DNA from: Pelomonas parva
Lineage (GTDB): Bacteria > Pseudomonadota > Gammaproteobacteria > Burkholderiales > Burkholderiaceae_C
NCBI RefSeq assembly: GCF_043555835.1
Contig: NZ_JBIGHV010000015.1
Span: 41,276-105,275, forward strand
Direction of reading: 5' to 3'
DNA: 64,000 nt
The position numbers and the translations under genes were made by a program. Positions within the stretch are counted from its first letter, which is position 1; the number at the start of each line of letters is the position of its first letter. Of this stretch, positions 32,971 through 41,588 are shown piece after piece. The notes under the pieces were generated by a model. It was given only the letters and a program-made list of their open reading frames with translations. It was not told the origin of the DNA and searched no databases.

Positions 32971-34520
32971 GGCAAAGCGGGCTGCTTGCTGCCGTACAGC
33001 AGGGTGAGGACGCGCTCTGCGTCTTCGTTGGCTTGCAGGGCTTGCAGCGCGGCGCGGGCGCGCTCGGTGAGTGCGCCGCCATGCGGGTTGTTGGCCATGG
33101 CTTGCAGGGGGCGCACGGCCTTGTCGCGGTGCCCGGCCTTCAGGTGAACGTCGACGGCCAGGCGCGCGTATTCGGCGATCTGCGGTTCCAGCGCGCTGGC
33201 GGCCTCAGCGGCATTGCTGAGGCTGGCGCTCGGCCCTTTGACGTAGAGCAGGCGTGCCAGCCAGTACAACGTGGGCGCATCGTTGCGGCGCTGCTTGTAG
33301 GCCCGCATCATGAAGGCGCGCGCCTGGGCAAACGCTTCGTCCTCCTCCGCCCCCTTCGAGCGCGCGGCCTCGGCGAACCAGGCCAAGCCGAGTAGGCGGT
33401 TGGCCTCGAAGGGCGCCTCTTCCTGCCGTGCCCAGGGGGCGAGGATCAGCAGCGCGCGGTCGGCATCTCCATAGAGGATCTCGGCATAGGCCAGCGCCCA
33501 GCGCATCGCCTCGGGCGCCTTCTCGCCGCCGGCCTTGTCGACCCGGCCCTGCAGACGCTGCAGCACGGCCTTGCCATGCTCGGCCTGCGGGCGGGTCGCA
33601 ATGATCATCGCGTCGAGTTCGCTTTCGGCCTGCTCGACGGTCAGCTCGGTCACCTGCACCGTCACGGCCGGCAGGGCGCTCGCCGGGATGCGCGCGGCGA
33701 ACAGCTCGGCGCTGTGGCGGCGCAGTTCGTCATTGAGCCGATTCAACGCGATGCCGGTGGCGGGTTCGAAGGCCGCCACGGCGTCCTCGCCGGCAGCGAT
33801 GCGGCGGAAGTAGTCGTTGAAGCGCTGGGTGCGGCCGCTGTCGGACAGCAGGTAATGCGTCAGCAGCCAGCCCTGGGCGTAGAACGCATCGAATCTGCTG
33901 TCGTCGATGCCTTTCTGCCCGGTGGCCTCGAAGCCGGGCTGGAGCAACTGGGCCGGCTCCAGCCACGGCCTTTCTTTCAACACCCACAGCCTGCCCGCAT
34001 CGGCGGCGCCGACCTCGACGCCTTCGCTGTCGATGCGTGTCGCGCCGAAGTAGCTGGCAAAGCCCTCGACATACCAGGCCGGGTAGCGGATGCGGGCGTA
34101 CTGCGCCATCACGCGGTGGGCGTACTCGTGGGAGAGCACCTTGTCTGCGCCATCCCTGCTGCCACGGAATGACCTGACGGCCGCGAACGCGCGGGCACCG
34201 TCGACGCTGCTGCTGAACACGCCGGCGGCCCGATCACGCAGATGCGGATAGATGTCGGCGATGAAGGCCTCGTCGTCCTTCATGGCGATCTCGAATGGCG
34301 GGCGAGGCGGCGCCTGACCCTCGGACACGCCCAGGGTCAGCAGCATCACGCTGTGCAGCCGCTCCAGGTCCTGCACGCGGTCCTGCAGGATGGACTTGTT
34401 GTTGCGCGCCAGCACGCGGAAGTGCGGCGACTCGGCGCGCAGCCACTGCGCCGCGCCCGCAGGCAGGGCCCACAGCAGCGCCAGCACGAGCAGCGCCGAG
34501 ATCGTTCCGCAGTTCTTCAT
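32967..34520 (-). CDS. DUF1570-like HExxH metallopeptidase with TPR-like C-terminus
   Basis: 517 residues; signal peptide about 1-24 (ending PAGAAQ). HEYAH at 131-135 and Glu152 in PAWYVEGFASYFG form a gluzincin-type zinc site, as in DUF1570-type secreted peptidases. From about residue 330 the chain is helical with TPR-like repeats (MRWALAYAEILYGDADRALLIL, PFEANRLLGLAWFAEA, DAPTLYWLARLL). It overlaps its inactive paralogue by 4 bases and lies 19 bases after the GH9 stop, so it belongs to the glycan operon. A role in trimming or maturing secreted or outer-membrane proteins of the locus is inferred. Confidence 0.8.
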   Translation of the reverse strand: MKNCGTISALLVLALLWALPAGAAQWLRAESPHFRVLARNNKSILQDRVQDLERLHSVMLLTLGVSEGQAPPRPPFEIAMKDDEAFIADIYPHLRDRAAGVFSSSVDGARAFAAVRSFRGSRDGADKVLSHEYAHRVMAQYARIRYPAWYVEGFASYFGATRIDSEGVEVGAADAGRLWVLKERPWLEPAQLLQPGFEATGQKGIDDSRFDAFYAQGWLLTHYLLSDSGRTQRFNDYFRRIAAGEDAVAAFEPATGIALNRLNDELRRHSAELFAARIPASALPAVTVQVTELTVEQAESELDAMIIATRPQAEHGKAVLQRLQGRVDKAGGEKAPEAMRWALAYAEILYGDADRALLILAPWARQEEAPFEANRLLGLAWFAEAARSKGAEEDEAFAQARAFMMRAYKQRRNDAPTLYWLARLLYVKGPSASLSNAAEAASALEPQIAEYARLAVDVHLKAGHRDKAVRPLQAMANNPHGGALTERARAALQALQANEDAERVLTLLYGSKQPALP

Positions 34521-34539
34521 CGTCTCGGCACGCCCCTGC

Positions 34540-36258
34540 TTATCGCGCCGCTGGCGCCTTCGGTGTCAGCGCCTGGAGGGCCGCCGACACATAAACCAGC
34601 GGCGCGTTCCAGTTGATGGCGACCTCGTTGGCCGCGTAGCTGCAGCCGTGGTCGATGTAGGAAAGCGCCGGCAGCTTGGACGGATAGGGCGGGCAGTTCT
34701 TTTGGTCCTGCTGGCCGGGGTTGGGGCCGCCGACGATGAAGCCGGGCACAGGCGCATCGATGCCGTCGGCCTCGGACGGCCGGTGGTGCGGGTGCATGGG
34801 CGCCTTGGTGCCGAAGCCGGTCACGTAGCTCATGCCCAACGGGTTGCGGCCCAGCACGTAGTCGAGCACTGACTGCGCGGCGTCCAGCTGCACGCGGTCG
34901 TTGCCGAGGCGGTAGGACTGGATCAGCATCAGCGCCTGGTTCAACGCATGGGCGTTGCTGCCCCAGACGAAGTCGGTGGGCGCCGCCATCGTCAGCCGGT
35001 AGGCCGAGGCCTTCCAGGTGGCAGCGAGTTCGTCGCCGAAGGCGCGCACGCGCTGGGTCACGAGGTCGGCGTCGGCCTTGGCGAGCTTGTCGCGGTTCTG
35101 GGCCAGGCTCACCCAGGCCAGGCCGCCCACATCGCCCCAGCCGGGCACGCGCACGGTCTGGCGGTCCAGCGCCAGCGCGTCGCGGTAGCCGGCCTCGCCG
35201 GTGGTCAGGTAGAGCTCGGCCGCAGCCCAGGCGAACTCGTCGTCGAGCTTGGCGTCGCCGTACTCGCCGGTGCGCACGTCGGGTGGGTTCTTGTAGGCGA
35301 GCTGCGGGTTGGCGCGGGCCCATTTCCAGGCGGCCACGGAGGCCTCGCGCAGGCGGGCAGACAGGCCCGGCCGTTGCGACTCGAAAGGCTTGTAGATGCG
35401 GCTGGCATGCGCCATCACGGCAGCGAAGTCCAGCGCGGCTGCGGTGCCCTTGGCCACGACGTAGCGCTCGCCCTTGGTCTGGTGCGGCATCTGGTTGCCG
35501 TCGAAGCTCTTGTTGGTGAGCTTGTGATAGACGCCGCCGTCGGCCGGGTCCTGCATCGTCAGCATCCATTCGAGGTTCCACAGCACCTCGTCGAGCAGGT
35601 CGGGCAACGCGTTGCCGCTCTCGGGGATGTTGAGGTTCTGCGCCTTGAACAGCGCCGGGAACTGCTCGTAGGCGGCCAGCAGCGTGTAGACGGTGATGCC
35701 GGAGTTGACGATGTACTTGTTGTAGTCGCCCGCGTCATACCAGCCCTTGGGCGAGCTGATGACGCTGCCCTCGGGACGCGCGGCGCTGGCCGCCGATGAA
35801 TGCACCAGGACCTTGTCGTCGGCGTGGCCTGCGGGACGCGCCCAGCGGCCGGCGTGCTGGGGCAGCAGCGGCGTGCTGGCGCGGTTGAAGTAGAAGGCCT
35901 TGATGGACGCGGCGTTGACGGCGGCGTAGGCATCGGCCGCGACGACGAAGGGCGGCGAGTCGGGCAGGCCCTTGACCTGCAGGCGATAGCGGCCGGGGGC
36001 ATTCAGCGCGGAGAAGTCGGCCAGGCGCACGTCCTGGCCGGCCGGCGCCCAGCGAGCGGCGGCGCCGAGGCTGCCGCTCAGCACGGATCGGCCGGTGTCG
36101 GCATCGACCACGGTGAAGGCCGCCGCATCCCCGGCGGGCACGGCGGCCAGCTTGGCCGCACCGGGCAGGTAGCCGACCTGGTTGACGGCGATGCCGTCGG
36201 TTTGAGCCTGAGCCAGGCTGGCGGCCAGCAGGCCGGCACAAAGAATCTGTCGCTTCAT
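34540..36258 (-). CDS. GH9 endoglucanase with N-terminal Ig-like (CelD_N) domain
   Basis: 572 residues from ATG 36258; signal peptide 1-19 (ending LAQAQ). The CelD_N-type beta-sandwich starts at GIAVNQVGYLPGAAK and runs to about 105. The (alpha/alpha)6 barrel follows: GWYDAGDYNKYIVNSG supplies Asp175/Asp178 (base), NALPDLLDEVLWNLEWML is the typical GH9 helix, and the C-terminal NEVAINWN holds the proton-donor Glu. GH9 enzymes cut beta-1,4-glucan; in Bacteroides xyloglucan loci a GH9 cleaves the xyloglucan backbone. One hundred bases separate it from the GH2 gene upstream on the same strand. Confidence 0.93.
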   Translation of the reverse strand: MKRQILCAGLLAASLAQAQTDGIAVNQVGYLPGAAKLAAVPAGDAAAFTVVDADTGRSVLSGSLGAAARWAPAGQDVRLADFSALNAPGRYRLQVKGLPDSPPFVVAADAYAAVNAASIKAFYFNRASTPLLPQHAGRWARPAGHADDKVLVHSSAASAARPEGSVISSPKGWYDAGDYNKYIVNSGITVYTLLAAYEQFPALFKAQNLNIPESGNALPDLLDEVLWNLEWMLTMQDPADGGVYHKLTNKSFDGNQMPHQTKGERYVVAKGTAAALDFAAVMAHASRIYKPFESQRPGLSARLREASVAAWKWARANPQLAYKNPPDVRTGEYGDAKLDDEFAWAAAELYLTTGEAGYRDALALDRQTVRVPGWGDVGGLAWVSLAQNRDKLAKADADLVTQRVRAFGDELAATWKASAYRLTMAAPTDFVWGSNAHALNQALMLIQSYRLGNDRVQLDAAQSVLDYVLGRNPLGMSYVTGFGTKAPMHPHHRPSEADGIDAPVPGFIVGGPNPGQQDQKNCPPYPSKLPALSYIDHGCSYAANEVAINWNAPLVYVSAALQALTPKAPAAR

Positions 36259-36358
36259 GGGGTGACTGTCTCGTTGATGTTGTGGGCCGCGCCGCTGCCG
36301 CCACGGGCCTGCAGGCAATTGCAGCCAGGCCGGCAGGATACCGCTGTCCAAACGGCCG

Positions 36359-39169
36359 TCATGGCTTCACCACGACGACCTTGCCGCGCACACCGGAAGA
36401 CTGCGCGGGGTCGGACTCGATCATCACCGTCAGCTGCCGCTGCGTTGTGCCCGTGGGCAGCAGCACGGAGAACTCGGCCGGCGCAGCGGTCGTCTTCTCG
36501 CCAAGCTTCACCCCCGCCAGCCACACCTGCGCCTTGCCAGCCAGCTCGCGGAAGACGAGGCGGGCGCGGCCGTCGTTGAGGTCGGCGCGCAGGCGCAAGT
36601 CGGTGCGGTACAGCCGCCAGGCAGGCGACTCGGCGGCCTGCTTGATCGGCACCTCGCCCCAGCCCCAGGTGTTCATGTCGTTGTCGGCGAGCTGGACATT
36701 GGGGTCAGGTTGTGCGGCCTGCGCGGGCGAGATGCGCCAGTACAGCAGCTGCGTCACGGGCTCGGCGGCGGCCACTGCCGGCGGCGTGGAGATGGCCTGC
36801 ACGGCGAGAGTGATCTCGGCAGGCTGCAAGCCGTCGGCGAGCGCGCGCAACTTCAGCTCGCCCGTGCCGGCGCGGCGGCTCTGCAGGATGACCTGGGCCA
36901 GCCCGTTGTAGAGGCTGCGCTCGGGCGCCTTCTCGGACTCGTGCGAGTTCGGGTCGCCATTGCCCACGCCGATGATGCTGGCCGCGCCGCTCAGCTCGAA
37001 GCGCACCTTAACGTTGGCGGTCGGCACGGGCCGGCCTTGGGCGTCCAACGCGCTGACGGTGACGGGCATGGCGTCCAGGCCGTCGCCGGCCAGCGCCTTG
37101 CGGTCGGGCGTCAGCAGCAGGCGCACGGGCGCGCCGCTGGTCTCGACGACGTCGCGGGCAAGCTCGGCACCACCCTTCAGCGCGACGGCCTCCAGCTTGC
37201 CGGGCGCGTAGGCCACGTCGAAGCTGACCATCTCGAAGGGGTCGACATCGCGCTCGTCCACCACCTTGCCGTTGAGCAGCAGTCGCACACGCGGCGCATT
37301 GCTCAGCACCATGACGCGCTGGTTCTGGCCCTCCTGCCCCGCCCAGTTCCAATGCGGCGCGATCTTGATGACGGGCGCGTCTTCCAGCTTCACCCACTGC
37401 GCGCGATGCAGCCAGAACGCCGTCTTGGCAAAGCCGCACAAGTCCATCGCGCCGAAGAAGGAGCTGGCGCTGGGCCACTCGAAGGGCGTGGGTTCGCCGC
37501 GGTAGTCGAAGCCGGTCCAGACGAAGCCGCCGGCGATGAAGGGCCGCTCGGCGATGGCCTTCCAGGCCTGCCGGTGGGTGTTGCCCCAGTAGGCGGCCTC
37601 GGTGTCGTCCGAGGCCATGATGTTGCGGGCGCGGTCGGTCTTGAACTCGCCGCGCGACATGAAGGCGGAGGTGTCTTCCGAGCTGGTCAGCGGCAGCTTG
37701 GGGTTGGCCTGGTGGAAGCGGTCGTAGTCCTTGATCTGGTAGTTGAAGCCGACCACGTCGACGGCCTGGGACACGTTGATGTCGGCAAAAAGGCCGCCGT
37801 TCATCGCCGCTGTCACGGGGCGGGTGGCGTCCAGCGCCTTCACGGCCGCCACCATGCGGCGAACCATCTCGTAGCCCACCTCGGTGCCCTGCATGGGCTC
37901 CTCGTTGAAGACGGACCACAGGATGACGCTGGGGTGGTTGCGGTCGCGCTTCACCAGCCAGGTGAGCTGCTGCATGTAGTCGGGCGAGGGGTTGAAGTTG
38001 CGGTTCTCGTCCATCACCAGCAGGCCCATGCGGTCGGCCATGTCCAGCACCTCGGCGGCCGGGGCGTTGTGGGAGAAGCGGATGGCGTTGACGCCCATCT
38101 CCTTGAGCCGCCGCAGCCGGAATTCCCAGATGGCCTCGGGCACGGCGACGCCCACACCTGCATGGTCCTGATGGATGCAGACGCCTTGCAGCTTGACGTG
38201 CTGGCCATTCAAGAAGAAGCCCCTCTCGGCGTCGAAGCGGATGGTGCGGAAGCCAGTCTTGATCTCGGCTTCATCCGTGCCCTGGCCCGCAGCCAGGCGA
38301 GCACGAACTCGGTAGAGCTTGGGGTCCTTCAACGTCCACAGCCGCGGCTGCTTGATGGGGAGTTGCAGCTTGGCCGTGCTCATGCCCAGTGGCTGCACAC
38401 GCACCTTGCTTCGCGAGCGTGCAACTTCCTTCCCGGCCGGGTCGATCAACGTCACCTCCACCTCGGCGTCCTGCGCCGCCTTGCCGCTGCTGTTCACCTC
38501 GATCTCGACCGGCAGCGACCAGCGCTTGCCATCGGTGCTGACCGGGTTGGCATGGATGCCATCGGTGGCGATGTGCACGGCGTTGCGCTTGACCAGCCAG
38601 GTGTGGCGGTAGATGCCGGCGCCCTCGTACCACCAGCCCTCCATCGCGTCGGCGTCCACGCGCACGGCGATGTTGTTCACGTCCTCGCCGTAGCGCAGAT
38701 AGGGCGTGATGTCGATGTTGCGGCCGTTGTAGCCCGACCAGTTGCGATTGACGACGTTGCCATTGACCCAGACCGTGCTGTGTGTGGCGATGGCGTCGAA
38801 CTGCAGCTCGATGTGGCGGCCGCGGTCGGTGACGGGCAGCTGGAAGTAGCGCCGGTACCAGCCGATGCCGCGTTCGCGGTAGCCCTGCGAGATGTTCTCG
38901 TTGGGGTTGAAGCCGCCTTCGACGGCCCAGTCATGCGGCAGGTCCAGCCGGCGCCAGCTTGAGTCGTCGAAGTTGGCGCCCGCGGGGCCGACGGCGCCGC
39001 CGGCCTTGGCGTAGTTGTACGAGGCGCCATGGCCCTTGACGGGCGGCATGGGGATGTCGCCCTTGTGGAAAAGCCAGCCCTGGTCGAGCGACAGGCGCTC
39101 GCGGGGGCTCGCATGAGCCAGGCTGGTCACGGCCAGCAACACCATCAACAGAACGCGACGCCAGGCCAT
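36359..39169 (-). CDS. GH2 beta-galactosidase with DUF4982-type C-terminal domain
   Basis: 936 residues from ATG 39169; signal peptide 1-20 (ending LAHAS). GH2 sandwich domains (LDLPHDWAVEGGFNPNEN, ERGIGWYRRYFQLP) precede the barrel. Acid/base Glu423 lies in SVFNEEPMQG, nucleophile Glu498 in TSSEDTS, and VWTGFDYRGEPTPF follows. The C-terminal part (about 640-800) is DUF4982-like plus Ig-like, then a terminal domain unlike LacZ. It would remove galactosyl side chains from xyloglucan oligosaccharides in the periplasm, overlapping in role with the GH35 enzyme. Sixty-seven bases after GH31, same strand. Confidence 0.92.
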   Translation of the reverse strand: MAWRRVLLMVLLAVTSLAHASPRERLSLDQGWLFHKGDIPMPPVKGHGASYNYAKAGGAVGPAGANFDDSSWRRLDLPHDWAVEGGFNPNENISQGYRERGIGWYRRYFQLPVTDRGRHIELQFDAIATHSTVWVNGNVVNRNWSGYNGRNIDITPYLRYGEDVNNIAVRVDADAMEGWWYEGAGIYRHTWLVKRNAVHIATDGIHANPVSTDGKRWSLPVEIEVNSSGKAAQDAEVEVTLIDPAGKEVARSRSKVRVQPLGMSTAKLQLPIKQPRLWTLKDPKLYRVRARLAAGQGTDEAEIKTGFRTIRFDAERGFFLNGQHVKLQGVCIHQDHAGVGVAVPEAIWEFRLRRLKEMGVNAIRFSHNAPAAEVLDMADRMGLLVMDENRNFNPSPDYMQQLTWLVKRDRNHPSVILWSVFNEEPMQGTEVGYEMVRRMVAAVKALDATRPVTAAMNGGLFADINVSQAVDVVGFNYQIKDYDRFHQANPKLPLTSSEDTSAFMSRGEFKTDRARNIMASDDTEAAYWGNTHRQAWKAIAERPFIAGGFVWTGFDYRGEPTPFEWPSASSFFGAMDLCGFAKTAFWLHRAQWVKLEDAPVIKIAPHWNWAGQEGQNQRVMVLSNAPRVRLLLNGKVVDERDVDPFEMVSFDVAYAPGKLEAVALKGGAELARDVVETSGAPVRLLLTPDRKALAGDGLDAMPVTVSALDAQGRPVPTANVKVRFELSGAASIIGVGNGDPNSHESEKAPERSLYNGLAQVILQSRRAGTGELKLRALADGLQPAEITLAVQAISTPPAVAAAEPVTQLLYWRISPAQAAQPDPNVQLADNDMNTWGWGEVPIKQAAESPAWRLYRTDLRLRADLNDGRARLVFRELAGKAQVWLAGVKLGEKTTAAPAEFSVLLPTGTTQRQLTVMIESDPAQSSGVRGKVVVVKP

Positions 39170-39236
39170 GGTCACTCCATCAAGCAATGGGCCGGTGGAC
39201 GCCTGAGCATCGACCGGCTTGGGGCGGGTCAGCCGG

Positions 39237-41507
39237 TCAGGCCGTCCAGCTCAGCGAGGCACCTTCAGCAAGCACCGGGCTGCGCTTGCCGTCGACCTCC
39301 AGGCCCCAGTCGCGCAACGCGCCTTCGGTGACGTTGGCCGTGTACTGCCCGTCGCTGCGGCTGACCGTGCCGCGTGCCGCGACGCCGCCGTCCAGGCCCA
39401 CGACCGTGAAGGCCGCGCTGGCGCCATCGGCCAGCTCGAACACGCGCAGCACGGTGCCGCTGGCGTAGTCGTAGTCCGGCTTCTCGGTCTCTGCGCCCCA
39501 GGCAATGACGCTGCCCGGCGCCGCGTAGAGCGGCATGGACAGGAAGCCATGCGTATCGCGGTGCCAGCGGCCGCCCTGCTTCTTCTCGCCGTTGAGCAGG
39601 TGGGTCCACGTGCCCTCGGGCAGGTAGAAGTCCACGCTGCCGTCTTCGGTGAAGACGGGCGCGACGAGCAGCGACTCGCCCAGCTGGTACTGCCGGTCCA
39701 GCGGCGCGCAAGCCGGGTCGTGGGGATGCTCCAAGAGCATCGCGCGCATCAGCGGCACGCCCGTCTCGGTCGCCTCGTGAGCCTTGGCGTAGAGGTAGGG
39801 CATGAGCCGATGCTTGAGCTGCGTGAAGGCGCGCAGCACGTCGCAGCTCTCTTCGTCCACGAGCCATGGCACCCGGTACGAGCTGCTGCCGTGCAGGCGG
39901 CTGTGCGAGGACATCAGGCCAAACTGGATCCAGCGCTTGTAGACGGCCGGCGGCGGGTTGCCCTCGAAGCCGCCGATGTCGTGGCTCCAGAAGGCGAAGC
40001 CGCTGGTCGTGAGCGACAGGCCGCCACGCAGGCTCTCGGCCATGGACTCGAAGGTACTCCAGCAGTCGCCGCCCCAGTGCACGGGGAAGCGCTGGCCGGA
40101 GGCGTAGGTCGAGCGGGCGAAGACGATGGCGTCCTTGCCCTGCACTTCTTCCAGCAGCTCGAACACGGCCTGGTTGTAGTGCAGCGCGTAGAGGTTGTGC
40201 ATCTCGACGGGGTCGGAGCCGTCGAAGTAGGTCACGCCCTCGCTCGGGATGCGCTCGCCGAAGTCGGTCTTGAAGCAATCGGCGCCCTGGGCCAGCAGGC
40301 GACGCAGGTGGCTCTGGTACCAGGCCTTGGCCGCAGGGTTCGTGAAGTCCACGATGGCCATGCCGGGCTGCCACTGGTCGGTCTGGAACGTGAGACCGTT
40401 GGTGCGCTTGATGAAGTAGCCGTTCTTGACGCCTTCAGCGAACAGCGGCGACTTCTGCGCCACGTAGGGGTTGATCCACAAGCTGATCTTCAAGCCCTTG
40501 GCATGCAGGCGCGCCAGCATGGCTTCGGGCTCGGGGAAGCCGCGCGGGTCCCAGGCGAAGTCGCACCACTGGAACTCGCGCATCCAGAAGCAGTCGAAGT
40601 GGAAGACGGCCAGCGGCAGGTCGCGGCGCTTCATCTCGTCGATGAAGTGGGTGGCCGTCGCCTCGTCGTATTGCGTCGTGAACGAGGTCGTCATCCACAG
40701 GCCGAAGCTCCAGGCCGGCGGCAGCGGCGAGCGGCCTGTCAGCGCTGTCAACCGGCCGACAACTTCCTTGGGCGTAGGGCCAGCAATGACGCAGTAGTCG
40801 AGGCTCTCGCCCTCGCGGCTGAACTGAACGCGCGCGACCTTCTCCGAGCCGACCTCGAAGGACACCGGGCCGGCCTCGTTGACGAGCACGCCGTAGCCGC
40901 GGTTGGTCAGGTAGAACGGCACGTTCTTGTAGGCCTGCTCGCAGGCCGTGCCGCCGTCCTTGTTGATGTTCTCGACGATCTGGCCGTTCTTGACCCAGGG
41001 CGTGAAGCGCTCGCCCAAGCCGTAGACGTTCTCGCCGACGGCCAGGTTGAGTTGGTCGTGGACGAAATTACCCTTGCCGGCGTACTGGATGTAGCCCAGG
41101 CCGCGCCAGTCGCTCTTGGTCAGGACGCGGTCACCTTCGCGGAAGGTCAGCGCCCAGCCGTCGCCCTTCTTGACGTCGACCGAGATCGAGCCGGACGTCA
41201 GCGTGGCCTTGGTCTCGCCGTCGACGATCTGCACGGGGCACTTGCCGGCGCCGACCATCGGAATGTGCAGGCGCGGCGCGCTGGACGCGGTGTAGTGCTC
41301 CACGCTGACGCGAATGACGCCGGGCAGCGGCGAGCTGAGCGTCACGGTCAGCGTGGGGCCTTGCAGCGTGTCGCCGCGGTGCTTGATGGGCCGGGTCGTG
41401 GCGAGCACGACGAGGCGGTCTTCGTGGACTTCAACGCAATAGGCCTCGGCCGCGTAGTGCGCGGCGACGCCCGGCTGAAGCATCCACTGTCCGTCAGTGA
41501 ACTTCAT
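39237..41507 (-). CDS. yicI: GH31 alpha-xylosidase (YicI-like)
   Basis: 756 residues with no signal peptide, so cytoplasmic. The GH31 N-terminal sandwich contains VYGLGERFTPW; the barrel has FHFDCFWMREFQWCDFAWDP (the YicI-type +1 site), CFKTDFGERIPSEG with nucleophile Asp415, and HWGGDCWSTFESM carrying the acid/base Asp. The Trp/Cys/Phe signature around FWMREFQWCDF marks alpha-xylosidases rather than alpha-glucosidases. It would release alpha-1,6-xylose from the non-reducing end of imported xyloglucan oligosaccharides. The freed xylose feeds XylA and XylB, encoded divergently nearby. Confidence 0.94.
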   Translation of the reverse strand: MKFTDGQWMLQPGVAAHYAAEAYCVEVHEDRLVVLATTRPIKHRGDTLQGPTLTVTLSSPLPGVIRVSVEHYTASSAPRLHIPMVGAGKCPVQIVDGETKATLTSGSISVDVKKGDGWALTFREGDRVLTKSDWRGLGYIQYAGKGNFVHDQLNLAVGENVYGLGERFTPWVKNGQIVENINKDGGTACEQAYKNVPFYLTNRGYGVLVNEAGPVSFEVGSEKVARVQFSREGESLDYCVIAGPTPKEVVGRLTALTGRSPLPPAWSFGLWMTTSFTTQYDEATATHFIDEMKRRDLPLAVFHFDCFWMREFQWCDFAWDPRGFPEPEAMLARLHAKGLKISLWINPYVAQKSPLFAEGVKNGYFIKRTNGLTFQTDQWQPGMAIVDFTNPAAKAWYQSHLRRLLAQGADCFKTDFGERIPSEGVTYFDGSDPVEMHNLYALHYNQAVFELLEEVQGKDAIVFARSTYASGQRFPVHWGGDCWSTFESMAESLRGGLSLTTSGFAFWSHDIGGFEGNPPPAVYKRWIQFGLMSSHSRLHGSSSYRVPWLVDEESCDVLRAFTQLKHRLMPYLYAKAHEATETGVPLMRAMLLEHPHDPACAPLDRQYQLGESLLVAPVFTEDGSVDFYLPEGTWTHLLNGEKKQGGRWHRDTHGFLSMPLYAAPGSVIAWGAETEKPDYDYASGTVLRVFELADGASAAFTVVGLDGGVAARGTVSRSDGQYTANVTEGALRDWGLEVDGKRSPVLAEGASLSWTA

Positions 41508-41534
41508 GAGGGTGGTTCCTTGTTGTCTCCGGAT

Positions 41535-41553
41535 GGCCGGCGGCAGGCCGGCC
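41535..41553. other. Hairpin between halogenase-like and GH31 genes
   Basis: GGCCGGC-GGCAG-GCCGGCC is a perfect 7-base stem with a 5-base loop in the 81-base gap. It lacks a T-run and is more likely an RNA-stability or processing element than a terminator. Confidence 0.4.
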
Positions 41554-41588
41554 TCTTGGCTGTTGTCGGTGGTGGTTCTCCTAACTCC

